Shown: positions 27,316 through 34,807 of the stretch, in pieces
How the letters are laid out: every line of letters begins with the position of its first letter
How positions within the stretch are numbered: the first letter of the stretch is position 1
DNA from: UBA4416 sp964543545
GTDB taxonomy: Bacteria; Bacteroidota; Bacteroidia; B-17B0; Aurantibacillaceae
Assembly: GCA_964543545.1 (NCBI GenBank)
Contig: CAZIYT010000005.1
Coordinates: forward strand, 248,001 to 312,000
Reading direction: 5' to 3'
DNA length: 64,000 bases
Program-made: the position numbers and the translations under genes
Notes under the pieces: model-generated
The model's input: only the letters and a program-made list of their open reading frames with translations
Databases searched by the model: none
What the model was told of the DNA's origin: nothing

Positions 27316-27837
27316 TTAATCCCACAGGTTCAATTGCAGATTCGGATCTTCCAGTCGCAACAAATAATTCTTCGTGCTGAGCCCGCCTGCAAAACCAACC
27401 AGGTCCCCTGAGGCGCCAATCACGCGGTGGCAAGGCACAATAATGGAAACCGGATTTTTGTTGAGCGCACCTCCCACAGCCCTCACCGCTTTCAGGTCGC
27501 CGAGCTGCTTAGCCAGGTCGCCATAGCTTTTTGTTTTCCCGAAAGGAATGCCCAGTAAGGCTTCCCACACTTTCTTCTGAAAGTCGGTGCCAATGAGGTC
27601 CAGCGGAAGATCAAAAACGCGTCGCTTCTTCACAAAATACTCCTTCAGCTGACGCTCTGTTTCCAGCAGCAGCGCATGTTCCTGCTCTTCTTTCAAATCA
27701 CGCGTCCCAATCCTTAGCAGGTCTTCGGCATTCCACAAAACCGCCACCAGCCCTTTGTCACCGGCAATGAGCCGGAGCCTTCCTACCGGGGAATCCATGT
27801 CTTTATAGGAATAACATTCTGAACTAAGATCTTCCAT
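27316..27837 (-). CDS. ogt: Methylated-DNA-protein-cysteine methyltransferase
   Basis: 173 residues. The alkyl-acceptor motif is IIVPCHRVIGASGDLVGFAG (PCHRV), with the DNA-binding helix region FQKKVWEALLGIPFGKTKSYGDLA. It transfers O6-alkyl groups from guanine to its own Cys in a suicide reaction. There is no Ada-type N-terminal Cys4 domain, so Ogt/AGT is the better name. It starts 2 bases after the upstream wbqC-like stop, showing a tight operon. Confidence 0.93.
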   Translation of the reverse strand: MEDLSSECYSYKDMDSPVGRLRLIAGDKGLVAVLWNAEDLLRIGTRDLKEEQEHALLLETERQLKEYFVKKRRVFDLPLDLIGTDFQKKVWEALLGIPFGKTKSYGDLAKQLGDLKAVRAVGGALNKNPVSIIVPCHRVIGASGDLVGFAGGLSTKNYLLRLEDPNLQLNLWD

Positions 27838-27839
27838 GT

Positions 27840-28433
27840 TTACAGCGTTTTGGTTTCCAGGCCAATGTTGAACAAAGCATCGATGCAGCTCAGGCCGGGT
27901 ACAAAGTCTGAGCCGATGGAGAATACCTGGTAATATGGTGTGATCTGTTCTTCTGCCGGATGTGGCATTTCCCTCAGATCCGTCAGGCCCGAAGGATGTG
28001 GCTCATAGCGCTCCGTGAAGCGGATCTCCTTCTTCACCCGGAGGATGTGCAGAACAGACTTCAGCAGGGCCGTATTATATTCCATCAGGAGCTCAAAGCG
28101 CTGCTCATAGAAAGGCCTCAAATCATCTTCAAAAAATTCGAAATAGGGCGAGCCCTTGTAGGCACTGGTAATGGTGCGCCAATGCTGCTGCTGCCAGTTT
28201 TCGGCATAGGAAATGCGTTTCCGGGAAGTGATTTCCTTATCTGCTTGTTTTCCGAGCGGGATGGATAAGGATAATTTCCCGTTGGCCGTAAGGATCTCAC
28301 AGCGGTTGCGGTAGCTTTGTTTCACAAAGTGTTCCTGCCCTTCCAGCAGCACCTCATCTGCCCGGAGCACTTCCCGGAGATACCCTAAGGACGGCAGGTA
28401 AGCCGTTGTCAAAAGAAGGGAATTCCGGTTCAT
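27840..28433 (-). CDS. WbqC-family protein
   Basis: 197 residues resembling the WbqC-like family: an N-terminal YLPSLGYLREVLRADEVLLEGQEHF, then NRCEILTANGKLSLSIPL and the central HWRTITSAYKGSPYFEFFED. Family members are known from O-antigen loci and other contexts; the biochemical role is unclear. It overlaps the lepB stop by one base (28433) and is 2 bases from ogt, so it belongs to the same operon. No signal peptide. Confidence 0.85.
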   Translation of the reverse strand: MNRNSLLLTTAYLPSLGYLREVLRADEVLLEGQEHFVKQSYRNRCEILTANGKLSLSIPLGKQADKEITSRKRISYAENWQQQHWRTITSAYKGSPYFEFFEDDLRPFYEQRFELLMEYNTALLKSVLHILRVKKEIRFTERYEPHPSGLTDLREMPHPAEEQITPYYQVFSIGSDFVPGLSCIDALFNIGLETKTL

Positions 28434-29476
28434 TAATGGATGCCTTTAAAGATGCGGTCCCAGCGAATGCCGGTATGGTACAGCTTATCGTTTGAATAAA
28501 TGACGCGGGTGGCTTTGCCGATGATGTGATCTTCCGGCACAAAACCCCAGTGGCGGCTGTCCTGCGAGTTGTGGCGGTTATCGCCCATCATGAAATAATA
28601 ATTCTGCTGAATAACGTAAGAAGGCGAAAACGCCCCGTTGATGAACACGGAGTCATGCTTCAGCTCCAGCGTATTGCCTTCATACACGCTGATGATGCGC
28701 TCAAAAAAACACAGGTTCATCGAATCCAGGCGCACGGTATCGCCTTTGGCCGGAATCCTGACAGGCCCATAGTTATCCACGTTCCACTTGTAGTGGTTAT
28801 TGAAGGGAAACACAAACTCGTCCCACATTTCCTGCTTCTCGGTATTTTTTTCGATGCCTGTAATAAAGGTTTTGCTTCGCAGCGTATCGGCCAGCGCATC
28901 GGTGAGCGTAAACGAATAGTCGTTGTTATCGGAGATCTTGCCGCCTTCGCGCAGCTGGTAGTGTTCAATAAAAGCCGAATCCAGCAGGGTGGACGATTTG
29001 ATATGGTAGTTATGCTGCAGCAGCGCTTCATCATCGGTAGCCTGGTTATTTACATACACCGCGCCCTTCTCAATCCGGAAGCTATCGCCCGGTAAGGCCA
29101 CACAGCGTTTCACAAAATAAGAGCGGTGATCGACAGGGTATTCGCTTTCCTGGGGATAGTTGAACACAACCACATCGTTCCGCTCCACGTCCGGGCTTCC
29201 GAACAAGCGCAGATAGGGCAGCTCGATCAGCGTGGAATAGAATTTCTGGTTGACGAAAGGCAGGCTCAGCAGGGTTTTAGGCAGCCTGGGCCCATAGGAA
29301 AGCTTGTTGATGAGCATGAAATCGCCCGTGAGCAGGCCTTTTTCCATAGACGGGGAGCTTACCGGCGAAATCTCGAAAAAGAAGGTACGGAGAAATAGCA
29401 CACACAGGAAAGAGATGCCAATGGCTTTAGCCCATTCTACCAGTACCTGCCTGTGTTTCAGAAATCGGTTCACCAT
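28433..29476 (-). CDS. lepB: Signal peptidase I
   Basis: 347 residues, longer than enterobacterial-type LepB minima because of an insertion in the middle (about 140-230). One N-terminal membrane segment (VEWAKAIGISFLCVLFLRTFFF). The catalytic Ser is in VSSPSMEKGLLTGDFMLINK and the general-base Lys in YFVKRCVALPGDSF; the conserved box MMGDNRHNSQDSRHWGFVP is intact. It cleaves signal peptides of exported proteins, which suits the many secreted proteins here. ATG 29476 is preferred: the in-frame TTG at 29485 lies in the promoter box. Confidence 0.93.
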   Translation of the reverse strand: MVNRFLKHRQVLVEWAKAIGISFLCVLFLRTFFFEISPVSSPSMEKGLLTGDFMLINKLSYGPRLPKTLLSLPFVNQKFYSTLIELPYLRLFGSPDVERNDVVVFNYPQESEYPVDHRSYFVKRCVALPGDSFRIEKGAVYVNNQATDDEALLQHNYHIKSSTLLDSAFIEHYQLREGGKISDNNDYSFTLTDALADTLRSKTFITGIEKNTEKQEMWDEFVFPFNNHYKWNVDNYGPVRIPAKGDTVRLDSMNLCFFERIISVYEGNTLELKHDSVFINGAFSPSYVIQQNYYFMMGDNRHNSQDSRHWGFVPEDHIIGKATRVIYSNDKLYHTGIRWDRIFKGIH

Positions 29477-29482
29477 ACCTTT

Positions 29483-29490
29483 CAAAGATA
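29483..29490 (-). promoter_or_regulatory. -7 box TATCTTTG six bases from the lepB start
   Basis: TATCTTTG matches TAnnTTTG and ends only 6 bases before ATG 29476, so the transcript is probably leaderless or nearly so. No good -33 TTTG was seen at 19 bases. Confidence 0.5.
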
Positions 29491-29575
29491 ACCAAAAAAG
29501 GTAAGCGACTTTAGGAGGCTGTTAAATTATAATGTAAAATTATTGGAGACTACCCGATTCGGGTAATTGATGTTT

Positions 29576-29814
29576 GGGCGCCAGACGGGCTGTCGCCACT
29601 CGCTCTTTGTTTGCCCTCCGGGACAAACAAAGGAGCTCAAACACATGGCTCCATCCCTGGCGCAGCAATCTGCCACGGAACGAATCCTCTGAACTTTGAG
29701 CTAAACCCGCGTGAAGGAGAGAACGAAAATCCTTTTGGAGGCTGATCATGACCTGTCGTGACCCGAAGCCCCAAAAGATTGGAGTGATAGCCTGTCCGCG
29801 TTAGCGGCACGCCC
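29576..29814. repeat. Composite intergenic element with inverted GGGCG-type ends (MITE-like)
   Basis: The plus-strand half (29576-29667) runs GGGCG, ACGGGCTGTC, a 9-base hairpin CTTTGTTTG/CAAACAAAG (29605-29613, 29624-29632), then CCATCCCTGGCGCA. The minus-strand half (29814-29701) runs GGGCGTGCC, CAGGCTATCACTCC, a hairpin CTTTTGG/CCAAAAG (29732-29738, 29771-29777), then a CACGCGGG end. The halves are convergent versions of one plan. The palindrome TCATGACCTGTCGTGA sits in the second hairpin loop. It fills most of the 511-base gap 29477-29987. Confidence 0.65.
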
Positions 29815-29894
29815 AAAAACGTTAAATACACTTACGCTTTCATCACAAATCCGGTCATCGTATTACGGATTCTCTCCTTTTTTGAAAATAACGG

Positions 29895-29928
29895 CAAAAA
29901 AAATCCTTCCACTGGAAGATGGAAGGAT
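29895..29928 (-). terminator. Rho-independent terminator of the hypothetical gene 29988-30425
   Basis: The 9-base stem ATCCTTCCA/TGGAAGGAT (29903-29911 with 29920-29928) is followed on the minus strand by eight T residues. Confidence 0.85.
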
Positions 29929-29987
29929 CTGAAGCAATTTAAAAAGTTTAACCCTTAATTATACCCTACTCAATTGCTTTATCTTTA

Positions 29988-30425
29988 TTAGTTGAGGCTT
30001 ATCGCCGGAATTTTTCCTTCGTTGATAAGCATTTGTGTTTTTTTCTTGTGGTCTTCGAAGCTACCGAAAGCCAAAGCATCCAACATTTCCATACGCGACA
30101 TGTTCGGATTTCCGAATTGCTTGCGGATATCTTCCGAGCAACGGTCCACGTATTTCTCAAAACGGTTGGGAGCCCACAGGTAATCTTTTTTTACCATCTC
30201 CTTTTCGATCTTAAACTCCTCCGGCAAACCTCCTTCGATTTTTGATTTGATTTCCAGGCCCTCATACGATTTAGGCAACTGGCGGTTATCAAATAAAAAC
30301 GGCTTAGAGATCATGATCACATGTTTCTTGCGTTTTGGGTCTATCATTGATAAACCCTCAATTCTTAACCCCTTTTTTTTAAGAGGTCCGAATTTTGATT
30401 CAAAGCTTTTTAAAATCTCAAACAT
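29988..30425 (-). CDS. Hypothetical cytoplasmic protein
   Basis: 145 residues from ATG 30425. It is Lys-rich and soluble, without a signal peptide or membrane segment. Visible features are a basic N-terminal stretch (FGPLKKKGLRIEGLSMIDPKRKK), a central VMISKPFLFDNRQLPKSYEGLE, and a helical C-terminal half (SRMEMLDALAFGSFEDHKKK). I do not recognise a family. It has its own -7 box (TACCTTTG, 30456-30449) and a strong terminator, so it is very likely a real single-gene unit. Upstream in-frame codons would cross the promoter and were excluded. Confidence 0.75.
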   Translation of the reverse strand: MFEILKSFESKFGPLKKKGLRIEGLSMIDPKRKKHVIMISKPFLFDNRQLPKSYEGLEIKSKIEGGLPEEFKIEKEMVKKDYLWAPNRFEKYVDRCSEDIRKQFGNPNMSRMEMLDALAFGSFEDHKKKTQMLINEGKIPAISLN

Positions 30426-30448
30426 GGTCGTGCAGTTACAGTTATTAA

Positions 30449-30456
30449 CAAAGGTA
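30449..30456 (-). promoter_or_regulatory. -7 box TACCTTTG of the hypothetical gene
   Basis: It matches TAnnTTTG, 23 bases upstream of ATG 30425; a weak TCTG lies at the -33 distance. The rest of the gap 30457-30723 holds only a 7-base hairpin CAGCCTT/AAGGCTG at 30681-30697 downstream of the ATP-grasp gene. Confidence 0.5.
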
Positions 30457-30723
30457 CGGTGATAAATGTCAATAACAGAACTTATTAGACGAATCCCGGT
30501 TTTGAACTCAGTCAAAATATGTTGAAAATCGGTTTCTTACTTGTTGATTAACTGTTAAAAAACGGTTAATTAAATTTTAAAACACTGATTACCAATACCT
30601 AAAGAATGAAAAACGCATTGTGTAAAAAAGCCCGGCGAAGGACTTTATTAACAATTCTGCCAGGGTGGATTATCGTTGAACAGCCTTTTTAAGGCTGCCA
30701 AATATCCAAAAAATATACAGATT

Positions 30724-33447
30724 TTAGAACATAGAGGCCTTCACCGTTTTAGATCCGAAATCGAGGATGGCATCAATGAAATGATAAGGTTTATACCCAT
30801 TGATGGCTGCCTGGTGATAAATGCAGGTAGCCGGTGTCATCCCCGGAAGTGAATTGACCTCGATAAAGATCACCTCCACATGCTCGGGATCAAAAATACG
30901 CACGAAAGCATCGATCCGGCAATAGCCCATGATATTGAGCACCCTCGCCGCAGCGCCCAGTGTCTCTTTGATCTTATCGGAAATTTGCTGGCGCTCGTGA
31001 CTATCTCTTGAGTAGCGGGCCGGTGTGATGTTCTGCCCCTGCCCTGCCAGGAATTTTTCCTCAAGGCTCAGGATATCGCCCTCCGCCAGGGCTTCCGAAG
31101 CTTCAAACACTTCGTAATCGATCCCACCAGTGGCATTGAGCTTCGTGAGCATTCCACCGGTAATTTCCAGAAAGTGCTTCGCCCCGTTCTTCCCGATCAG
31201 CTCTTCCACCAGGATGACCTGCTTTTGCGGAAACTCTTCCTTAGGCTTGATGTGCAGGGTTTCTGCAGCCTTCGGATCAAAGTCTTCCGATTTGCGGAAA
31301 ATGAGCGTGGCAAAGGCTTCGAACTCTTCAAAGTTCTTAATCTTTTTCACAGCGCTGCTGCAACCGTCATCCACAGGCTTCGCAATCAGCGGATACTGAT
31401 AGTCGTTGGTGAGCGTTCGCTTAATATTCTCTCTATCGTTCTTCCAGTCCTCTTCCGTCACCAGGCGGTGTTTCGCTACCAGGAAGCCGTTCTGAGAAAG
31501 AATCTCGTTGGTTCTGTATTTATCAATCGTAATCGAAGAGCTTTCCTTGCCCGATCCGTTATAGGTGAGGCCTACTTTTTCCAGCTGCTCCTGCACCGCG
31601 CCATCCTCGCCCGGCCGGCCATGCAGGGCAATAAAGACCTGCTCTACCGCCTGCGCCAGCTGCGCATAGTTCAGCTGCTTCGGTGCCAGCAGATTATTCG
31701 GCGAACCGTATTTTCCGGTAATGGTGCTGCACTCTTCAATGATCGTCTGAATGGCAGGATGAATTTTCCAGTGATCGATCTTATCTTTAATATCATCCGC
31801 ATTGTCTTTCAGCAAGGCATTTACCGGGATCTGGTACATGAGGTGATTGTCGTGATTCCCCGTGAGGAAAACAGGGATCGGCGCATATTTCTCTGAAGAG
31901 GCCAGCTTTTCAAAAATATTTCGTCCGCTTTCTACCGAGATATGCCTTTCGGAAGAATAGCCCCCGAGGATCACCGCTACCGGAATCTTGTTATTCGCAG
32001 CATTCTTCTCGTTCTGTAAGAAGTGATCGAGCTTATGCAAGAGGGGCTCATATAACGCGGCGCCCTTGCTGCTATGAATGCGCTTGCTTAAAGAGGCACG
32101 GATGATGTAAGTCAGGAATTGCGATGGCGTAAGGCCGATCTCTGCCGCCTGGTGGAAGAAGAACGAGGAGGGCATCATGCCCGACGTGGTGTTCGGGTCG
32201 TTGAGGTATACCTTCCCGTCATTTCCTAAAAAGCCGTCGATCCGCGCATACACATCGAAGCTCAACTCGGAAAACAAGCGCTCACATTCCTTACGGATGG
32301 CGGCAATCTGCTCGTTGCTGGCTTCTATCGGCGTGATCTTCCGCGACAGGCCCGGCAGGTATTTGCTGCGGTAGTCAAAGAGCTCCTTGCCTTTACGAAT
32401 CTCCGTAGGAGGCAGGGCAATCACTTTATTATTGGAGTCTGTGTCTTCGAGAACGATGCAGGAAAATTCCTTGCCTTCAATAAATCCTTCCACGATCACC
32501 GTGCTTTCTCCGTCCATCGCTTCCAGCACAAAGCCTTCCGTGTGGTCACAATTCTCATCGAGGTAAGCGATGAGCTCATAAGGATTATAAAATTTAATCT
32601 GGCCTTTATCTTCTTTAAAAGACAAGGCTGTATTGATGAACAGCGGCATGCCAATGCCTTCACGGATATCGGAGAGCGTGCGCACCTGCTCGATTTTTTC
32701 TTTGGCAGATAATTTTTTCCATTCCGCCGAGTCGAGCCATTTGGTGAAAAAGGCTTTCTCTACCGCCGACATAAAGCCGTGGTTGCTGTCTTCATTAAAA
32801 ATAGAAATGCCAATCGAAGAGCCCTGGTTGGCGGGCTTGATCACCATCGGGAAACCGATCTCCTGTTTCGCTTTTTCCCAAAGGCCTTTGACGTTTCCGG
32901 AAATCCAGTCGCTACGGTCGATGGTAAAGTAAGTCGGGCTGTTGAAGCCGGCGTTTACCATCAATCGTTTTTGCACGCTTTTGTCGATGCCAATCGCACT
33001 CGGCAAAATACCGCTTCCGGAATAAGGAATGTGCAGATACTCCAGCAAGCCCTGGATACGGCCGTCTTCACCGTAAGGCCCATGTAAGGCCAGGAAGGCA
33101 AAATCGATCATAGAAGCCAGCTGGTTCAGCTCTACTTTTTTTCCAATCTCCGCAATCAGCTCATCCTGCTCCGGAATGCTCAACGCACCGAGGTTTTCGG
33201 CATAGTACTGAAAATCGGTATTGGAAGCCGGAATGAATTCCACTGGCGGATAGAAATCCCGGATCGTCCCCTTGTACACAAAGTTCCAGTCGAGCAGCAC
33301 CATGTTCCCGAAGGAATCCACAAAGAGAGGAATGGCTTCAAACACAGACTTGTTAAGGTTATCGTACACAGTTCTGCCGCCGGCAAAAGAGATTTCACGT
33401 TCTTTTGAGCGTCCGCCGAACAAGATTCCGATTTTTATTTTTGACAT
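30724..33447 (-). CDS. Tandem D-alanine-D-alanine ligase-like ATP-grasp protein (double domain)
   Basis: 907 residues from ATG 33447, about three times the length of a normal Ddl. The first copy (about 1-455) has IGILFGGRSKEREISFAGG, LALHGPYGEDGRIQGLLE, VIKPANQGSSIGI and, at the metal site, YLNDPNTTSGMMPSS, which departs from the usual ExNxxPGMT. The second copy (about 488-907) has VAVILGGYSSERHIS, ALHGRPGEDGAVQEQLE, LIAKPVDDGCSSAV and a canonical IEVNSLPGMTPAT. A ligase joining D-Ala or another D-amino/hydroxy acid is likely; the second half looks catalytic and the first diverged. It is a stand-alone gene with no mur genes nearby. Confidence 0.85.
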   Translation of the reverse strand: MSKIKIGILFGGRSKEREISFAGGRTVYDNLNKSVFEAIPLFVDSFGNMVLLDWNFVYKGTIRDFYPPVEFIPASNTDFQYYAENLGALSIPEQDELIAEIGKKVELNQLASMIDFAFLALHGPYGEDGRIQGLLEYLHIPYSGSGILPSAIGIDKSVQKRLMVNAGFNSPTYFTIDRSDWISGNVKGLWEKAKQEIGFPMVIKPANQGSSIGISIFNEDSNHGFMSAVEKAFFTKWLDSAEWKKLSAKEKIEQVRTLSDIREGIGMPLFINTALSFKEDKGQIKFYNPYELIAYLDENCDHTEGFVLEAMDGESTVIVEGFIEGKEFSCIVLEDTDSNNKVIALPPTEIRKGKELFDYRSKYLPGLSRKITPIEASNEQIAAIRKECERLFSELSFDVYARIDGFLGNDGKVYLNDPNTTSGMMPSSFFFHQAAEIGLTPSQFLTYIIRASLSKRIHSSKGAALYEPLLHKLDHFLQNEKNAANNKIPVAVILGGYSSERHISVESGRNIFEKLASSEKYAPIPVFLTGNHDNHLMYQIPVNALLKDNADDIKDKIDHWKIHPAIQTIIEECSTITGKYGSPNNLLAPKQLNYAQLAQAVEQVFIALHGRPGEDGAVQEQLEKVGLTYNGSGKESSSITIDKYRTNEILSQNGFLVAKHRLVTEEDWKNDRENIKRTLTNDYQYPLIAKPVDDGCSSAVKKIKNFEEFEAFATLIFRKSEDFDPKAAETLHIKPKEEFPQKQVILVEELIGKNGAKHFLEITGGMLTKLNATGGIDYEVFEASEALAEGDILSLEEKFLAGQGQNITPARYSRDSHERQQISDKIKETLGAAARVLNIMGYCRIDAFVRIFDPEHVEVIFIEVNSLPGMTPATCIYHQAAINGYKPYHFIDAILDFGSKTVKASMF

Positions 33448-33593
33448 GGATATCGTAAAAATTTGATGAATGAATGGATTAATGGATATAACCACTAAGC
33501 AGCTTTAAAGTTAGCACACTCATCAAAAAAACAGGTACAGCAGGAAATAAACTATGAACCAAAGATTGTTAAATAAATAGCGTCCTGGCGCAC

Positions 33594-34733
33594 CTAAAAG
33601 CACTCTCCGATGGTAAAGTAAAAGCCTTTGTTATAGGCATCGGAGTAGCCGTAATCCACCCGCAGGTTGAGCTTCTCTTTTTCCAGGATCGAAAGCCTGA
33701 GCCCCCCGCCGAAACTATACTTGATGGAACCGGTATTGATGTTTTTGGGCTTATCGTACACATCGCCAAAACCACCGAACACGCAGGCGCTGAACCTCCA
33801 GAAAACGGGCGCCCGGTATTCCGCAATGACCGAATACATGGAATTGTCGCGGTAACGCCCCTGGTAAAAGCCCCGGAGATTCCCTGCCCCGCCCAGCGTC
33901 GCCATTGAGCGGAAAGGCGTTTGCCCGAAGGTGTAATAGTTATAGAGCTGGCAGGCGATCACATGGTCTTTAAAAACGCGCTTAAACAGGCGTGCTTCGA
34001 CCGTCCATTTATTGAAGGAATAGTCGGACACAAAGCCTTTATTGTAAGTGGTGAACTGGCTTTGCAGGAAAATGCCTTTCGTCGGCCAGAAGGTAGAGTT
34101 CCGGGTATCGTAGCTGGCGCTAAGCCCAAGCCCCAGCACATTGTAATTGGTTTTTCCATAAAAAAAGGAAGAGTCCATGAGGCTTCCTTCGTTATACCGC
34201 ACCTTGAAGATGTTCTGAAAGTCTTCCAGAACCCCAAAGAACAGGTGCTTCGAGAACTTCCGCTTGATATGCGTGCTGATATTGAAATTCTCGAAGGCAT
34301 ACTTTTCCTCGGATTCATTCCGGTTGTACTGGCCGATCCCCCAGAACTTATCGGGGAAATAGTTGTGTGTGGTATTAAAATACAGAATGTACCGCTCCTT
34401 CGGAAAATAGATGGTAGCATCAATAGACTGAATATTCTGCTGGCGCTCGGAAAAGATCCCGATCACCTGCACCATAGATACCCGCGTGAGGCTATCCCTG
34501 CGCTCCGTGGTTTTAAATGACAAGGAACCCGACAGACCATAAGCCCAGCCGGTTTCCGGCGTCCGGAACAACGTCGGGATCACCAGATAGTTGACCTTAC
34601 GCGTAGTGTCGGGCCTTAGCTGTGCGGAAAGTAGTACCGGGAGGCAAAGGAGAAGTATGAGGAGTTTTATGCCAGGATGAGTTCCGTTTTTTTTCGGAAC
34701 AATGCTTCGATATGCTGATTTTTCGCCTGACAT
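33594..34733 (-). CDS. BamA/Omp85-type outer-membrane barrel protein
   Basis: About 379 residues from ATG 34733. A hydrophobic export segment (IKLLILLLCLPVLLSAQ) is followed by an Omp85/surface-antigen barrel: GLSASYDTRNSTFWPTKGIF (the DTR...PTKG motif) and LGGAGNLRGFYQGRYRDNS (the LRGF lid motif), ending FYFTIGECF. No POTRA domain is visible, so it resembles short Bacteroidota Omp85-like barrels rather than BamA itself. The start is uncertain because the upstream TTG lies in repeats and the first 25 residues are polar. Confidence 0.82.
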   Translation of the reverse strand: MSGEKSAYRSIVPKKNGTHPGIKLLILLLCLPVLLSAQLRPDTTRKVNYLVIPTLFRTPETGWAYGLSGSLSFKTTERRDSLTRVSMVQVIGIFSERQQNIQSIDATIYFPKERYILYFNTTHNYFPDKFWGIGQYNRNESEEKYAFENFNISTHIKRKFSKHLFFGVLEDFQNIFKVRYNEGSLMDSSFFYGKTNYNVLGLGLSASYDTRNSTFWPTKGIFLQSQFTTYNKGFVSDYSFNKWTVEARLFKRVFKDHVIACQLYNYYTFGQTPFRSMATLGGAGNLRGFYQGRYRDNSMYSVIAEYRAPVFWRFSACVFGGFGDVYDKPKNINTGSIKYSFGGGLRLSILEKEKLNLRVDYGYSDAYNKGFYFTIGECF

Positions 34734-34736
34734 GTC

Positions 34737-34761
34737 GTTGACTTCGAGAGCCTCAGTCAAC
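34737..34761. repeat. REP-like hairpin, stem GTTGAC, loop TTCGAGAGCCTCA
   Basis: GTTGAC (34737-34742) pairs with GTCAAC (34756-34761) around the constant loop. It is the first of two adjacent hairpins in the 74-base gap 34734-34807. Confidence 0.75.
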
Positions 34762-34765
34762 GAAT

Positions 34766-34790
34766 GGTGGTTGAGGCTCTCGAAACCACC
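34766..34790. repeat. REP-like hairpin in opposite orientation, stem GGTGGT
   Basis: GGTGGT (34766-34771) pairs with ACCACC (34785-34790) around TGAGGCTCTCGAA, the reverse complement of the constant loop. It forms an inverted pair with the hairpin at 34737-34761, but the stem sequence differs. Confidence 0.75.
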
Positions 34791-34807
34791 ATACAGAATT
34801 TCAATAT

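Noticed and set aside
34681..34700. Hairpin GTTCCG-T8-CGGAAC as terminator of the DUF2779 gene
   Set aside because: It lies inside the likely coding start of the barrel gene and lacks a T-run after the stem on the minus strand.
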